Below the pieces are notes generated by a model. That model saw only the letters and a program-made list of their open reading frames with translations. It had not been told where the DNA came from and did not search any database. From positions 248,001-312,000 of the forward strand of contig CANMRM010000002.1 of assembly GCA_947500295.1 (NCBI GenBank): a DNA stretch of 64,000 nucleotides. The letters run 5' to 3'. The position numbers and the translations under genes were made by a program. Positions 36,924 to 44,715 of this stretch are shown piece after piece. Origin of the DNA: an uncultured Kordiimonas sp. GTDB lineage: Bacteria; Pseudomonadota; Alphaproteobacteria; Sphingomonadales; Kordiimonadaceae. The stretch's first letter is position 1. Every line of letters starts with the position of its first letter.

Positions 36924-37086
36924 GCCCGGCTCCGAACCTCATCATGACGGACTATTTTCTTCAACCTTTGACGGAAAGGCTTCAGAGTCAACATTGAAGA
37001 GACATCTAAAAGCGACTTAAAGCACCCTCTTTCGAATAAACTATAGTTATGATATATCTTTACTGTGTCATTTGAGGGGGTAATAG

Positions 37087-38166
37087 ATGCGTTTGACTGC
37101 AATAATAACCTCGGTGTGGCTTGCTGTCCTTGCCATAACCTCAGCGGTTCAGGCGGAGAAACCGACCCGGGCGGACCTTGATGAAGCAATCGCCGCGTAC
37201 CGCGACTCCACAGCACTCCTCCATAAAGCAGACAGCTTTCTGCATGCCCGACGTGCGTATGTCATCGGTCGTCAGTTGTTTGCTGACAAACCCGACGAAT
37301 TGGCTCCGATTGCGCATGCATTTGCGCTTGCTGCGGCCAGATACAAGGAGCCGGTGGCCCTCAAACAATATCAGTTCACCCTCAACCTGCTGGTTGTGGC
37401 CTATGGCAGCGGCCATGGTGCGCTGACGCCCGTGCTTGTGGATGCCGCTGAAGAGGCCATTCATCGCAAGGAGCCGGAAATGGCATACGCCTGGCTAAAA
37501 CAGGCTGGCGAGCTGTTGGACCGGGATGCGCCAAACGGCAGCTATCTGGGGGCGCGCGTTCACCTTGGCCTGGCCAGACTGTATCTGAATTCTGGCGAGT
37601 ATGACCGTGCTGAAAATCAAGCTGCACATGCTCAGGACCTAGCTGTTGAGTACCAAAACACTGTCAATTATCCTGTCGATGCCACCTTCTATTTCTGGCA
37701 CGGGCAAGTCATGCGTATGCTCGGCAAATATGCCCTTGCCGAAGCTTCTTACATGAAAGCCTTGGCGCTTTACCTGGAAATCGAACCGCTCGCCCGGCGT
37801 GTTTTATCAATTCATCGCCGCATGGTGGAGGTCAGCCACAACCTTGGCAAACTGGATGCAGCCACACATCATTGCCTTCAAGCTGAAGTATACGAAAACC
37901 AACGGCACATGGGCCATTGGTATCCGGTGTATGACCCCAACGGTCGTCTGTCCCAGTTCGGCAAAGCAAAAACGGGACAGATCGTCGCCGGCTTTACGCG
38001 CACCAAAGACTGCCGCGCCGACGACATTGTCATATATAAAACGCGCGGCATTTCTGCCGAAGAGGCAAAAAGGCTGATCCAGCACGCCTACTTCACGCCG
38101 CAGCTCAAAAATGGGAAATTGGCCGGTAATCAAAAAGTCGACCAGATGAACATCGATGTTTATTGA
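37087..38166 (+). CDS. Exported TPR protein with TonB-C-like end
   Basis: A 359-residue exported protein: signal peptide (about 1-23, ending AVQA), helical TPR-like repeats over about 30-275 (LGLARLYLNSGEYDRAENQAAHA and MLGKYALAEASYMKALALY are the clearest), and a C-terminal 75 residues (YPVYDPNGRLSQFGKAKTG onward, then EEAKRLIQHAYFTPQLKNGK) that resemble a TonB C-terminal domain. Such TPR plus TonB-C proteins occur in proteobacterial envelopes but are uncharacterised. GAGGGGG precedes the ATG. It is divergent from the dehalogenase gene and 136 bases ahead of the propeller gene. Confidence 0.72.
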   Translation: MRLTAIITSVWLAVLAITSAVQAEKPTRADLDEAIAAYRDSTALLHKADSFLHARRAYVIGRQLFADKPDELAPIAHAFALAAARYKEPVALKQYQFTLNLLVVAYGSGHGALTPVLVDAAEEAIHRKEPEMAYAWLKQAGELLDRDAPNGSYLGARVHLGLARLYLNSGEYDRAENQAAHAQDLAVEYQNTVNYPVDATFYFWHGQVMRMLGKYALAEASYMKALALYLEIEPLARRVLSIHRRMVEVSHNLGKLDAATHHCLQAEVYENQRHMGHWYPVYDPNGRLSQFGKAKTGQIVAGFTRTKDCRADDIVIYKTRGISAEEAKRLIQHAYFTPQLKNGKLAGNQKVDQMNIDVY

Positions 38167-38302
38167 GCAGCGTCTGAACATCGAAGGCTCTTCAGTGCTG
38201 CAACCTGCGTCCGCTCCGGGTTAGGTCCAGAAGCTTCCAAACCAGCCCCCCTTTACCTGAGGCTCTGCCTAGGTTATACAGTAACAGGTGGAGCGAATTC
38301 AT

Positions 38303-40195
38303 TTGAATCTGGTTTTTCATACCCACAGGGCCAATCCCGTCATCGCCTTTAGGAAGCGGCATCTGGCTATTGCTGTGTGCCTCCTCGGCATATTCCCATG
38401 GCATCCCGCCTCATCCACCCCGCTGGAAAGTGACAGCTTATTGTCTGTTGTTTCATCGTCCCTGCCAGAATATGGGCTTGTTGTGGCGCCAGACGGCAAA
38501 GTCGCAGTTTTTGCCCGAAAGTCCGGCGCCTGGGGTAGCCGGGGTACCCGGTCAGAACTTTTTGTCACCCGCCTGCAAGGTAACGCCTGGACGCAACCTG
38601 CGCCCGTTTTCACTGGCATGGCAGACAATGATGATCCATTTTTTTCCGCTGACGGAACCAAACTGTATTTCACGACCAGCCGCATAATGGACGGCGAACC
38701 ACAGGCAGACAGCGACATCTGGGTCGCTGATTATGCTGACGGCGCGTTCCACAACCCGCGACCGGTTGAAGGTGTCAATTCGGAAGCGACAGAATACAGC
38801 CCGGTCCAAACAGCGGATGGTACACTCTATTTCGCCAGCACCCGAAATGGCGGCCTAGGCGCCGGTGACATCTGGAAATCACACCAGAAAGATGACGTCT
38901 TCCAAACGCCGGAAAACCTTGGTGAGCCTGTCAACACAGCAGGAGGCGAATGGAACGTATTCCTGCCACCTGACGCAAACTATCTGATTGTAGAGGCGTC
39001 TGGCCGACCCGGCGCAAAGTCAAGCAACGGGGATATGTATCTGCATCGAATGGGCACCAGTGGCTGGGAGCCGCCAATCGCCTTGGACCATGTCAATACA
39101 ACAGGCAGCGACCTGATGCCCCGGCTTTCTCCTGATGGTGAATTTGTCTATTTCACCAGCACAAAGGCTCTGGGCGCAACCGACGCAGACATTTATGCGG
39201 AAAAAACCGGTGATTTTCTGATGTCTGATACTCCGGTGGGTCAACCACGCCTGATGGTCGTCAGCCGGTCCAATCATGAAATAGTCGCTCTTGATCCATC
39301 AACTCTGAAAATCCTCGCACGCTATCCGACGGGTCCCGGCCCTCACGAAATATCGGCCTCACCTGACGGTAAAACCCTATTCGCCCCCAACTACGGTGTT
39401 TACCCAAGGCCGCACAAAGACCCCATCCTGCCCTCACAAATGCAGTTTACGTCTGAACCATCCGACACAGTCTCCCGCATAAGCCTGTCAGGCGGGTCGG
39501 AACATACACGCTTTTCCATCTGCAGCCGCAGTCACGGCGTTGCGACAAGCCCCGATGGCCATGTCTGGGTCACGTGCCAGAATGACGGGCAAGTGCTTGA
39601 GCTCAATGGCGATTCAGGTGAGGTAATCAAACGCTGGCCATCAGAAGGCGACGGCAGCCACATAGCAACCGCCACGCGTGACAACAGGTATATTGTTGTC
39701 GCCAATACTGGCTCAGGCTCGATTACAATCTTTGATCGCTCTGATGGCTCTACCGAAGTTGTCAATACCGGCAAAGGCGCCGAAGGACTTGCCCTGACAC
39801 CGGATGAAAGTCACGTCTGGGTCGGCAACGCGCAGGCAAACACCATTTCCGTTGTCCGGGTGCGCGATGGTGAACATATTCGCAAATTCCCCAGTCAGGG
39901 CCGCTTTCCGGTCAAAATGAAGATAGCGCCCGACGGCAGCGAAACATGGGTCGTCAACACTTTCTCCCGCGAGCTGGCAATTCTGGATGCGCGGACAGGT
40001 GCCTTGAGAGACAAACTGACATTTGATACCCCACCGCTAGGCATACTGATGTCGCCAGACGGCGAACGGCTCTATGTGTCATTTCCGCGGGTTAATGAGG
40101 TACGTGCCTTCGACAGGCTGACGCGCACGGAAGTCGCCCGCACCGACGGTGTCATGGAGGGAGACGGCATGGCCTGGGTAACAGCGTCACCGTAA
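38303..40195 (+). CDS. Exported double beta-propeller protein (PD40 plus YVTN)
   Basis: A protein of about 630 residues with an N-terminal export signal (hydrophobic LAIAVCLLGIF) and two propellers. The first (about 40-300) is of PD40 type: PFFSADGTKLYFTTSR, TADGTLYFASTRNGGLGAGD, RLSPDGEFVYFTSTK. The second (about 305-625) is of YVTN/YncE type: MVVSRSNHEIVALDP, ISASPDGKTLFAPN, LALTPDESHVWVGNAQ, LMSPDGERLYVSFPR. No catalytic motif is visible; a binding role outside the cytoplasm is likely. No ATG is available near the start. I use TTG 38303 because GGTGGAG lies nine bases before it; GTG 38288 is the alternative. Confidence 0.75.
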   Translation: MNLVFHTHRANPVIAFRKRHLAIAVCLLGIFPWHPASSTPLESDSLLSVVSSSLPEYGLVVAPDGKVAVFARKSGAWGSRGTRSELFVTRLQGNAWTQPAPVFTGMADNDDPFFSADGTKLYFTTSRIMDGEPQADSDIWVADYADGAFHNPRPVEGVNSEATEYSPVQTADGTLYFASTRNGGLGAGDIWKSHQKDDVFQTPENLGEPVNTAGGEWNVFLPPDANYLIVEASGRPGAKSSNGDMYLHRMGTSGWEPPIALDHVNTTGSDLMPRLSPDGEFVYFTSTKALGATDADIYAEKTGDFLMSDTPVGQPRLMVVSRSNHEIVALDPSTLKILARYPTGPGPHEISASPDGKTLFAPNYGVYPRPHKDPILPSQMQFTSEPSDTVSRISLSGGSEHTRFSICSRSHGVATSPDGHVWVTCQNDGQVLELNGDSGEVIKRWPSEGDGSHIATATRDNRYIVVANTGSGSITIFDRSDGSTEVVNTGKGAEGLALTPDESHVWVGNAQANTISVVRVRDGEHIRKFPSQGRFPVKMKIAPDGSETWVVNTFSRELAILDARTGALRDKLTFDTPPLGILMSPDGERLYVSFPRVNEVRAFDRLTRTEVARTDGVMEGDGMAWVTASP

Positions 40196-40287
40196 ATTTC
40201 CCGGAAATTCTCCCTGCCCTACCCATTTCCGCGAAAAACCAGCACTTTTCCTTGCAATTCCCGGCTTTTCCCTTTAGGAAAGCGCGT

Positions 40288-40330
40288 CCTTCGCTGACGG
40301 TGATTCGAAATCAAAAAACCGCAGTGAAGG
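40288..40330 (+). ncRNA. Structured rpsF leader, candidate S6:S18 autoregulatory element
   Basis: A long hairpin: 40288-40296 pairs with 40322-40330 (nine pairs, one G-U), CGGT 40298-40301 with ACCG 40318-40321, and GATT 40302-40305 with AATC 40309-40312, closed by a CGA loop and with an AAAAA bulge on the 3' side. A TTGCAA/TAGGAA promoter at 40252-40280 would start transcription almost exactly at its foot. The rpsF-rpsR leader of many bacteria binds the S6:S18 complex through a hairpin with a CCG; ACCG is present here but paired in my fold. A smaller hairpin follows (CTGATC 40352-40357 with GATCAG 40374-40379), just before the ribosome site. Confidence 0.5.
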
Positions 40331-40394
40331 TTGAAAGCAAGCTGGAGGCCCCTGATCATGGTGACTGGGGAGCGATCAGCACAAGGAGTGAAGC

Positions 40395-40787
40395 ATGGCT
40401 TTATATGAGCATGTTTTCATTGCGCGTCAGGACGTTTCCAACACGCAAGTTGAAAACATTTCAGCCGATTTCTCGAAAATTATCGAGGAAAACGGCGGCA
40501 AAGTTGCCAAAAACGAATACTGGGGCCTTAAGACCCTGGCATACCGCATCAAGAAAAACCGCAAAGGTCATTATGTTCTGATGAACCTGGACGCCCCGCA
40601 CGCCGCTGTTGCGGAAATGGAGCGTCAAGCACGCCTGAACGAAGACATTCTGCGTTTCATGACTGTTCGTGTGGAGGAGCTTGAGGAAGGTCCATCGATC
40701 GTTCTTCGCGCCAAAGCCGACAAAGAAAACCGTCGGGGTCCACGCCCTGATAGCCGCGGTCCACGCGGTGACCGGAAGGAGTCATAA
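40395..40787 (+). CDS. rpsF: 30S ribosomal protein S6
   Basis: S6 binds S18 and the central domain of 16S rRNA. The 130-residue protein opens with the typical [17 protein letters not shown] and has [20 protein letters not shown], followed by [20 protein letters not shown]. The last 20 residues form an arginine/proline-rich tail ([18 protein letters not shown]). AAGGAG precedes the ATG. rpsR starts two bases after the stop. Confidence 0.98.
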   Translation: MALYEHVFIARQDVSNTQVENISADFSKIIEENGGKVAKNEYWGLKTLAYRIKKNRKGHYVLMNLDAPHAAVAEMERQARLNEDILRFMTVRVEELEEGPSIVLRAKADKENRRGPRPDSRGPRGDRKES

Positions 40788-40789
40788 TC

Positions 40790-41020
40790 ATGGCTGCACG
40801 TCGTCCATTTTTCCGCCGTCGCAAAACCTGCCCGTTTTCCGGCGATAACGCACAGACCATCGACTACAAAGATGTGAAACTGCTGCAAAAATATGTATCT
40901 GAACGTGGCAAGATTGTTCCAAGCCGCATCACAGCTGTTTCTGCAAAGAAACAACGTGAGCTGGCTAAAGCAATCAAGCGTGCGCGTAACATCGCGCTGC
41001 TGCCGTTCATCGTTCAGTAA
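40790..41020 (+). CDS. rpsR: 30S ribosomal protein S18
   Basis: S18 pairs with S6 on the 30S platform. The 76-residue basic protein has [21 protein letters not shown] and [22 protein letters not shown], then the highly conserved [22 protein letters not shown]. It is in the standard rpsF-rpsR-rplI order, cotranscribed with both neighbours. Confidence 0.98.
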   Translation: MAARRPFFRRRKTCPFSGDNAQTIDYKDVKLLQKYVSERGKIVPSRITAVSAKKQRELAKAIKRARNIALLPFIVQ

Positions 41021-41044
41021 ACCCGCAAGAGAAGGAGACAGATC

Positions 41045-41683
41045 ATGGAAGTCATTCTCTTGGAGCGTGTCGAAAGACTTGGCCAAATGGGTGATGTTGT
41101 CACTGTGAAGGACGGTTTTGCCCGTAACTTCCTGCTGCCAACAAAAAAAGCTCTTCGCGCCACGGCCAACAACAAAGCTGCTTTTGAAGCAGACCGTGCC
41201 CGCCTTGAGGCAGAGAACCTCGAACGCAAGTCGGAAGCTGAAAAAGTCGCTGCTTCAATGGCAGATGTGAAGGTCGTTATGATCCGCGCTGCTGGCGAAA
41301 GCGGCCAGCTTTACGGTTCAGTATCGTCTCGCGATATTGCTGAAGCTGTGACGGAAGCCGGTGTTTCAATCAATCGTAACCAGGTTGTGCTTGATCGGGC
41401 GATCAAAACGCTTGGCCTGCACGACGTTGTTGTACGCCTGCACCCTGAAGTCGCTGAAACCGTTGTTGTAAACATTGCACGCAGCGCCGACGAAGCTGAA
41501 ACCCAGTTTGCTACCGGTTCTGCTGTTGTTGCCAGCAACGAACAAGAAGAATTTGACGCTGAAAACGAGTTCATCGAGGAAGTTGCAGAGGAAGATGTTG
41601 CAGCGGCCACTGGTGAAGAAGTTGAAGAAGCTGCAGAAGAAGTTGCGGCTGACGAAGCGGACGAAGAAAAAACTGACGCCTAA
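41045..41683 (+). CDS. rplI: 50S ribosomal protein L9 with acidic C-terminal extension
   Basis: L9 spans the ribosome near L1 and limits frameshifting. The N-terminal domain ([32 protein letters not shown]) and the connecting helix and C-terminal domain to about residue 150 are standard. The product is 212 residues, about 60 longer than the E. coli protein, because of a tail almost entirely of Glu, Asp and Ala (residues about 160-212). Acidic L9 tails are seen in alphaproteobacteria; their role is unknown. AGAAGGAG precedes the ATG and a strong terminator follows. Confidence 0.97.
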   Translation: MEVILLERVERLGQMGDVVTVKDGFARNFLLPTKKALRATANNKAAFEADRARLEAENLERKSEAEKVAASMADVKVVMIRAAGESGQLYGSVSSRDIAEAVTEAGVSINRNQVVLDRAIKTLGLHDVVVRLHPEVAETVVVNIARSADEAETQFATGSAVVASNEQEEFDAENEFIEEVAEEDVAAATGEEVEEAAEEVAADEADEEKTDA

Positions 41684-41706
41684 GTCTGTTTTTCAGCAAG
41701 AATTGG

Positions 41707-41736
41707 AAGGACGGCCCCCAGGGTCGTCCTTTTTTT
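41707..41736 (+). terminator. Rho-independent terminator of the rpsF operon
   Basis: AAGGACGGCCC (41707-41717) pairs with GGGTCGTCCTT (41721-41731) over 11 positions including one G-U, with a 3-base loop and a run of T residues. It sits 24 bases after the rplI stop and separates the ribosomal operon from dnaB. Confidence 0.88.
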
Positions 41737-41781
41737 GTGCCCGCCTCAGGTGTTCTCTCTTTGTACTGGTCTGTAACTGAG

Positions 41782-41811
41782 TTATCCTCATAGTTATCCA
41801 CCTGTGGAAAA
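41782..41811. promoter_or_regulatory. Cluster of three near-consensus DnaA boxes before dnaB
   Basis: TTATCCTCA (41782-41790), TTATCCACC (41794-41802) and, on the minus strand, TTTTCCACA (41811-41803) each differ from TTATCCACA by one base. The last two abut as an inverted pair around TCCACCTGTGGA. They lie about 90 bases before the dnaB start. DnaA is a known transcription factor as well as an initiator, so control of dnaB is plausible. There is no AT-rich unwinding region, so this is not proposed as oriC. Confidence 0.5.
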
Positions 41812-41897
41812 AACAACGAGTACATCTTGCATTCAACGCTTGTACATAAGTGACCAATGGCCATGATGCCCCAAACACAAGCTCAGGGATCAGGAAA

Positions 41898-43424
41898 ATG
41901 ATTGAAGCCGTGCGCGCCGAAGACGCTGCGAACGACGAAGAAGGCAACCTTGCCTACAGGCAGGCACCACATAATCTGGAGGCAGAACAAGCACTTCTGG
42001 GCGCAATTCTTGTTAACAATGAAGCCGCACAAAAAGTTCAGGGCTTTCTGTTATCGGAACATTTCTTTGAACCCGTACACGGCCGCATCTACGAATCAGT
42101 CATAAAACTGATGGACAAAAACCAGATTGCGGATCCCGTTAAACTGAAACCCTACTTTGAACATGATGAAGCGCTGGTGGATGTGGGTGGTGCTCAGTAT
42201 CTTGTGCGCCTTGCCGCCAGTGCGGCAACCATCATCAATGCCGAAGACTATGGCCGCACAATTTACGACCTCGCAACCCGGCGGGCGCTCATTCAAATCG
42301 GCGAAGGCATGGTCATCGATGCCTATGATGCACCGGTTGACAGCGATGCTGCTGAACAAATCTCCGAAGCCGAGAAACAACTGTTTGATCTCGCAGAACT
42401 TGGTCAGGCGGAGTCTGGAGCACAGTCCTTTTCCCGCGCCCTCAAAACCGCGGTTGAGAACATTGAAAACGCCTACAAAGACCCTGATAGCCTGTCCGGC
42501 ATAACAACAGGCCTCAGCCAGCTGAACAACCAGATTGGTGGTCTGCACCCTTCAGATTTGGTGATCCTTGCCGGTCGTCCCGCCATGGGTAAGACCGCCC
42601 TTGCAACCAACATCGCCTTCAATGCTGCCAAACGGTGGACCGACGACCTTGTGGCGGGTCGCGATATGGACCGCTCAAAGGGCGCTGTCGTGTGCTTCTT
42701 CAGTCTGGAGATGTCAGCGGACCAGCTTGCGGCCAGGATATTGTCTGACCGGTCCAATCTGCACTATCAGGGGCCTGACCCCATTCAGTCTCACGCCATG
42801 CGGCAGGGAAAGCTGACGGAGGACCAGTTCCAGGCCATCGCACGCGCATCCATTGAACTGGAAGACATGCCGCTCTTTATCGATGATACGCCGGCGCTCT
42901 CCATTGCGGCGCTGAGAACACGGGCGCGGCGCCTGAAGCGGCAGCACAACCTCGGTCTCGTCGTCGTTGACTATCTGCAGCTCCTGCGTGGCAGCGGCAA
43001 AGGCACCGCCAGCGAAAACAGAGTGCAGGAAATTTCAGAAATTACACGTGGTCTCAAAGGTTTAGCGAAAGAACTTCATGTACCAGTTATAGCCCTGTCG
43101 CAGCTTAGTCGGATGGTTGAGCAACGGGAGAACAAACGCCCGATGCTCTCGGACCTTCGTGAATCTGGTTCCATTGAGCAAGATGCGGATATGGTGATGT
43201 TTGTTTTCCGGGAGGAATACTACAAGGAGAAGGACGAGCCTTCGATGTCAGAGGTCGAAAAGCATGCTCAATGGCAGGCGGAGATGGCCAACCTTTATGG
43301 CAAAGCGGAACTTATTGTCGGCAAGCAGCGTCACGGGCCGGTTGGCACCGTCAAGCTTGCGTTCAAGAAAGAGGTTACCCGCTTTACCGACCTTATTGAG
43401 GATGATCACCTGCCCGACCACTAA
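41898..43424 (+). CDS. dnaB: Replicative DNA helicase DnaB
   Basis: DnaB is the hexameric helicase that unwinds DNA at replication forks. The N-terminal primase-interacting domain begins PHNLEAEQALLGAILVNNEAA; the RecA-like motor has Walker A GRPAMGKTALATNIA near 226-240, CFFSLEMSADQLAARIL, Walker B LVVVDYLQLL, and SQLSRMVEQRENKRPMLSDL with ESGSIEQDADMVMF. No intein is present. I start at the ATG 41898 (508 residues); a GTG at 41850 would add 16 residues and is the alternative. It follows the rplI terminator, and the intervening region has DnaA boxes. Confidence 0.96.
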   Translation: MIEAVRAEDAANDEEGNLAYRQAPHNLEAEQALLGAILVNNEAAQKVQGFLLSEHFFEPVHGRIYESVIKLMDKNQIADPVKLKPYFEHDEALVDVGGAQYLVRLAASAATIINAEDYGRTIYDLATRRALIQIGEGMVIDAYDAPVDSDAAEQISEAEKQLFDLAELGQAESGAQSFSRALKTAVENIENAYKDPDSLSGITTGLSQLNNQIGGLHPSDLVILAGRPAMGKTALATNIAFNAAKRWTDDLVAGRDMDRSKGAVVCFFSLEMSADQLAARILSDRSNLHYQGPDPIQSHAMRQGKLTEDQFQAIARASIELEDMPLFIDDTPALSIAALRTRARRLKRQHNLGLVVVDYLQLLRGSGKGTASENRVQEISEITRGLKGLAKELHVPVIALSQLSRMVEQRENKRPMLSDLRESGSIEQDADMVMFVFREEYYKEKDEPSMSEVEKHAQWQAEMANLYGKAELIVGKQRHGPVGTVKLAFKKEVTRFTDLIEDDHLPDH

Positions 43425-43486
43425 AGCCCTTCAGCAATAGGCAGTCTTCAACAAATCGGTCTCTTAATTAGACAAATACTGAAAAC

Positions 43487-43843
43487 TTACTGTTCCGGTA
43501 CACATACATATGTTTTCAAGTCTGTCGCTATTCCGTTTTTTATGAGATCGGCAAAAGACTTTGGCGTGATGGCCGAGTCATCATTAATTCTAATGCCTTC
43601 CCCGCATCCACAACTGGCGTCAGCACTTATGGTGGCGCCATTTCTGCTACCATACCAGCTTAATGTCATGCTGGATTTCGTGTCGTCTTCATAGCATGTT
43701 GACACTCGGACTGTCGTGGTAAACCCATTGTCTTCAAAGGAATAGGACCATTCGGGTGCCTTGGCACTCACCGCCGTACCAGAAGCACAAAACCCGAGCA
43801 TTATCAGTGCAGTAACAGCAGGACCTGTTGCAACATTCTTCAT
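43487..43843 (-). CDS. Small exported cysteine-containing protein, unknown
   Basis: A 118-residue protein I do not recognise. From the ATG at 43843 (GGGAG upstream) it has a signal peptide (hydrophobic core TALIMLGFCASGTAVSA, cleavage likely after SA). The mature part of about 90 residues has five cysteines (TCYEDD, SCGCGEG, YVCVPEQ), suggesting disulfides in the periplasm. Three-gene company is absent: it lies between convergent dnaB and another small gene with 150 bases of spacing. No function is proposed. Confidence 0.65.
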   Translation of the reverse strand: MKNVATGPAVTALIMLGFCASGTAVSAKAPEWSYSFEDNGFTTTVRVSTCYEDDTKSSMTLSWYGSRNGATISADASCGCGEGIRINDDSAITPKSFADLIKNGIATDLKTYVCVPEQ

Positions 43844-43993
43844 ATCCACTCCCAATCGAAAAGAACATAAAGGGAACATTTAGCAGAAATACTCCGCTAA
43901 GGCAATTTTGAATTACATTCGCCAAAACGTCGCAGCGCCTGCTGACTGTGAGTATTTGTCAATATGCGTCGACGGGAGCGCGGCAGTTCCAAA

Positions 43994-44275
43994 CTAGCAT
44001 TCGATCCGGGTCTGCGATCCGTCCTCACGCGTGACAGTGATGGCGTCCTGGCCGGGCTCGCACTCAATCTTGCCGTCCTTGGTATGGACAACCGTGTTGC
44101 CGCCACGTGAGGTGATGACGATCTCGTCGTCATCAACATCGATCTCCACGTTGACTTTGAAGCCATCGCGGTCACGATGACGATAGTTCTGATCCTCGTC
44201 TGAAAACAGGCTGCCGATGGCCATAAACGCAACGATAACCGCAACGCCAGCACCAAATATTTGATTTCTTGTCAT
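43994..44275 (-). CDS. Small single-pass membrane protein, unknown
   Basis: A 93-residue protein without recognised family. The ATG at 44275 follows GAGGACAAA. One N-terminal hydrophobic helix (IFGAGVAVIVAFMAIGSLF) is followed by a strongly charged region (DEDQNYRHRDRDGFKVNVEIDVDDDEIVI) and a beta-rich end with two cysteines (DGKIEC, QTRIEC-COOH). The charged domain with ITVTREDGSQT repeats looks like a small beta sandwich outside the cytoplasm. The frame is open further upstream without a ribosome site. Confidence 0.65.
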   Translation of the reverse strand: MTRNQIFGAGVAVIVAFMAIGSLFSDEDQNYRHRDRDGFKVNVEIDVDDDEIVITSRGGNTVVHTKDGKIECEPGQDAITVTREDGSQTRIEC

Positions 44276-44376
44276 TTTGTCCTCTTCCCCAAAAGGATTT
44301 ATGCGGAATTTTTTTCCATTCCTGCATATGGGAACGAGAAATCTATTTGCAAGCACAGCCTGCCGTCAAGAGGCTG

Positions 44377-44715
44377 CTAGAGCCCCATCATATTGCGGCT
44401 TTCCCTAGGCACAAACAGACGCATCCCATCTACCGCCGGTGTAACCTCAATTTGGCAGCCCAGTCTTGATGTTCTCTTCAGCCCGGTTGCGAGGTCGAGC
44501 ATTTCTTCTTCATCCTCACTCGCCTCAGGCAAGCGATCAAAAGAGGCATCATCGACAACCACATGACATGTCGAGCACGCCATATTGCCTTCACAGGCGC
44601 CTTCGATATCGACACTGGCGGCATGTGCCAGCTCCAGGACCGTACTGCCGGCGTCACCATTGGCCGTAATCTCTTCGCCGTCATGCATGACAAACGTGAC
44701 CGTAACTTCACTCAC
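44377..44715 (-). CDS. [2Fe-2S] ferredoxin, adrenodoxin type
   Basis: A 112-residue ferredoxin of the adrenodoxin/ISC type. The cluster ligands are Cys41, Cys47 and Cys50 (CEGNMACSTC) and Cys87 (SRLGCQIEV), the exact C-x5-C-x2-C spacing plus distal Cys of this group; the C-terminus has DGMRLFVPRE typical of the class. ISC ferredoxins supply electrons for Fe-S assembly. Its ATG overlaps the stop of the upstream cysteine desulfurase gene (ATGA), which makes that role likely here. Confidence 0.94.
   Translation of the reverse strand: MSEVTVTFVMHDGEEITANGDAGSTVLELAHAASVDIEGACEGNMACSTCHVVVDDASFDRLPEASEDEEEMLDLATGLKRTSRLGCQIEVTPAVDGMRLFVPRESRNMMGL

Noticed and set aside
41684-41897. Chromosomal or plasmid replication origin
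   Set aside because: Three DnaA-like boxes are present, but no AT-rich unwinding repeats, no iterons and no rep or par genes; regulation of dnaB is the simpler reading.
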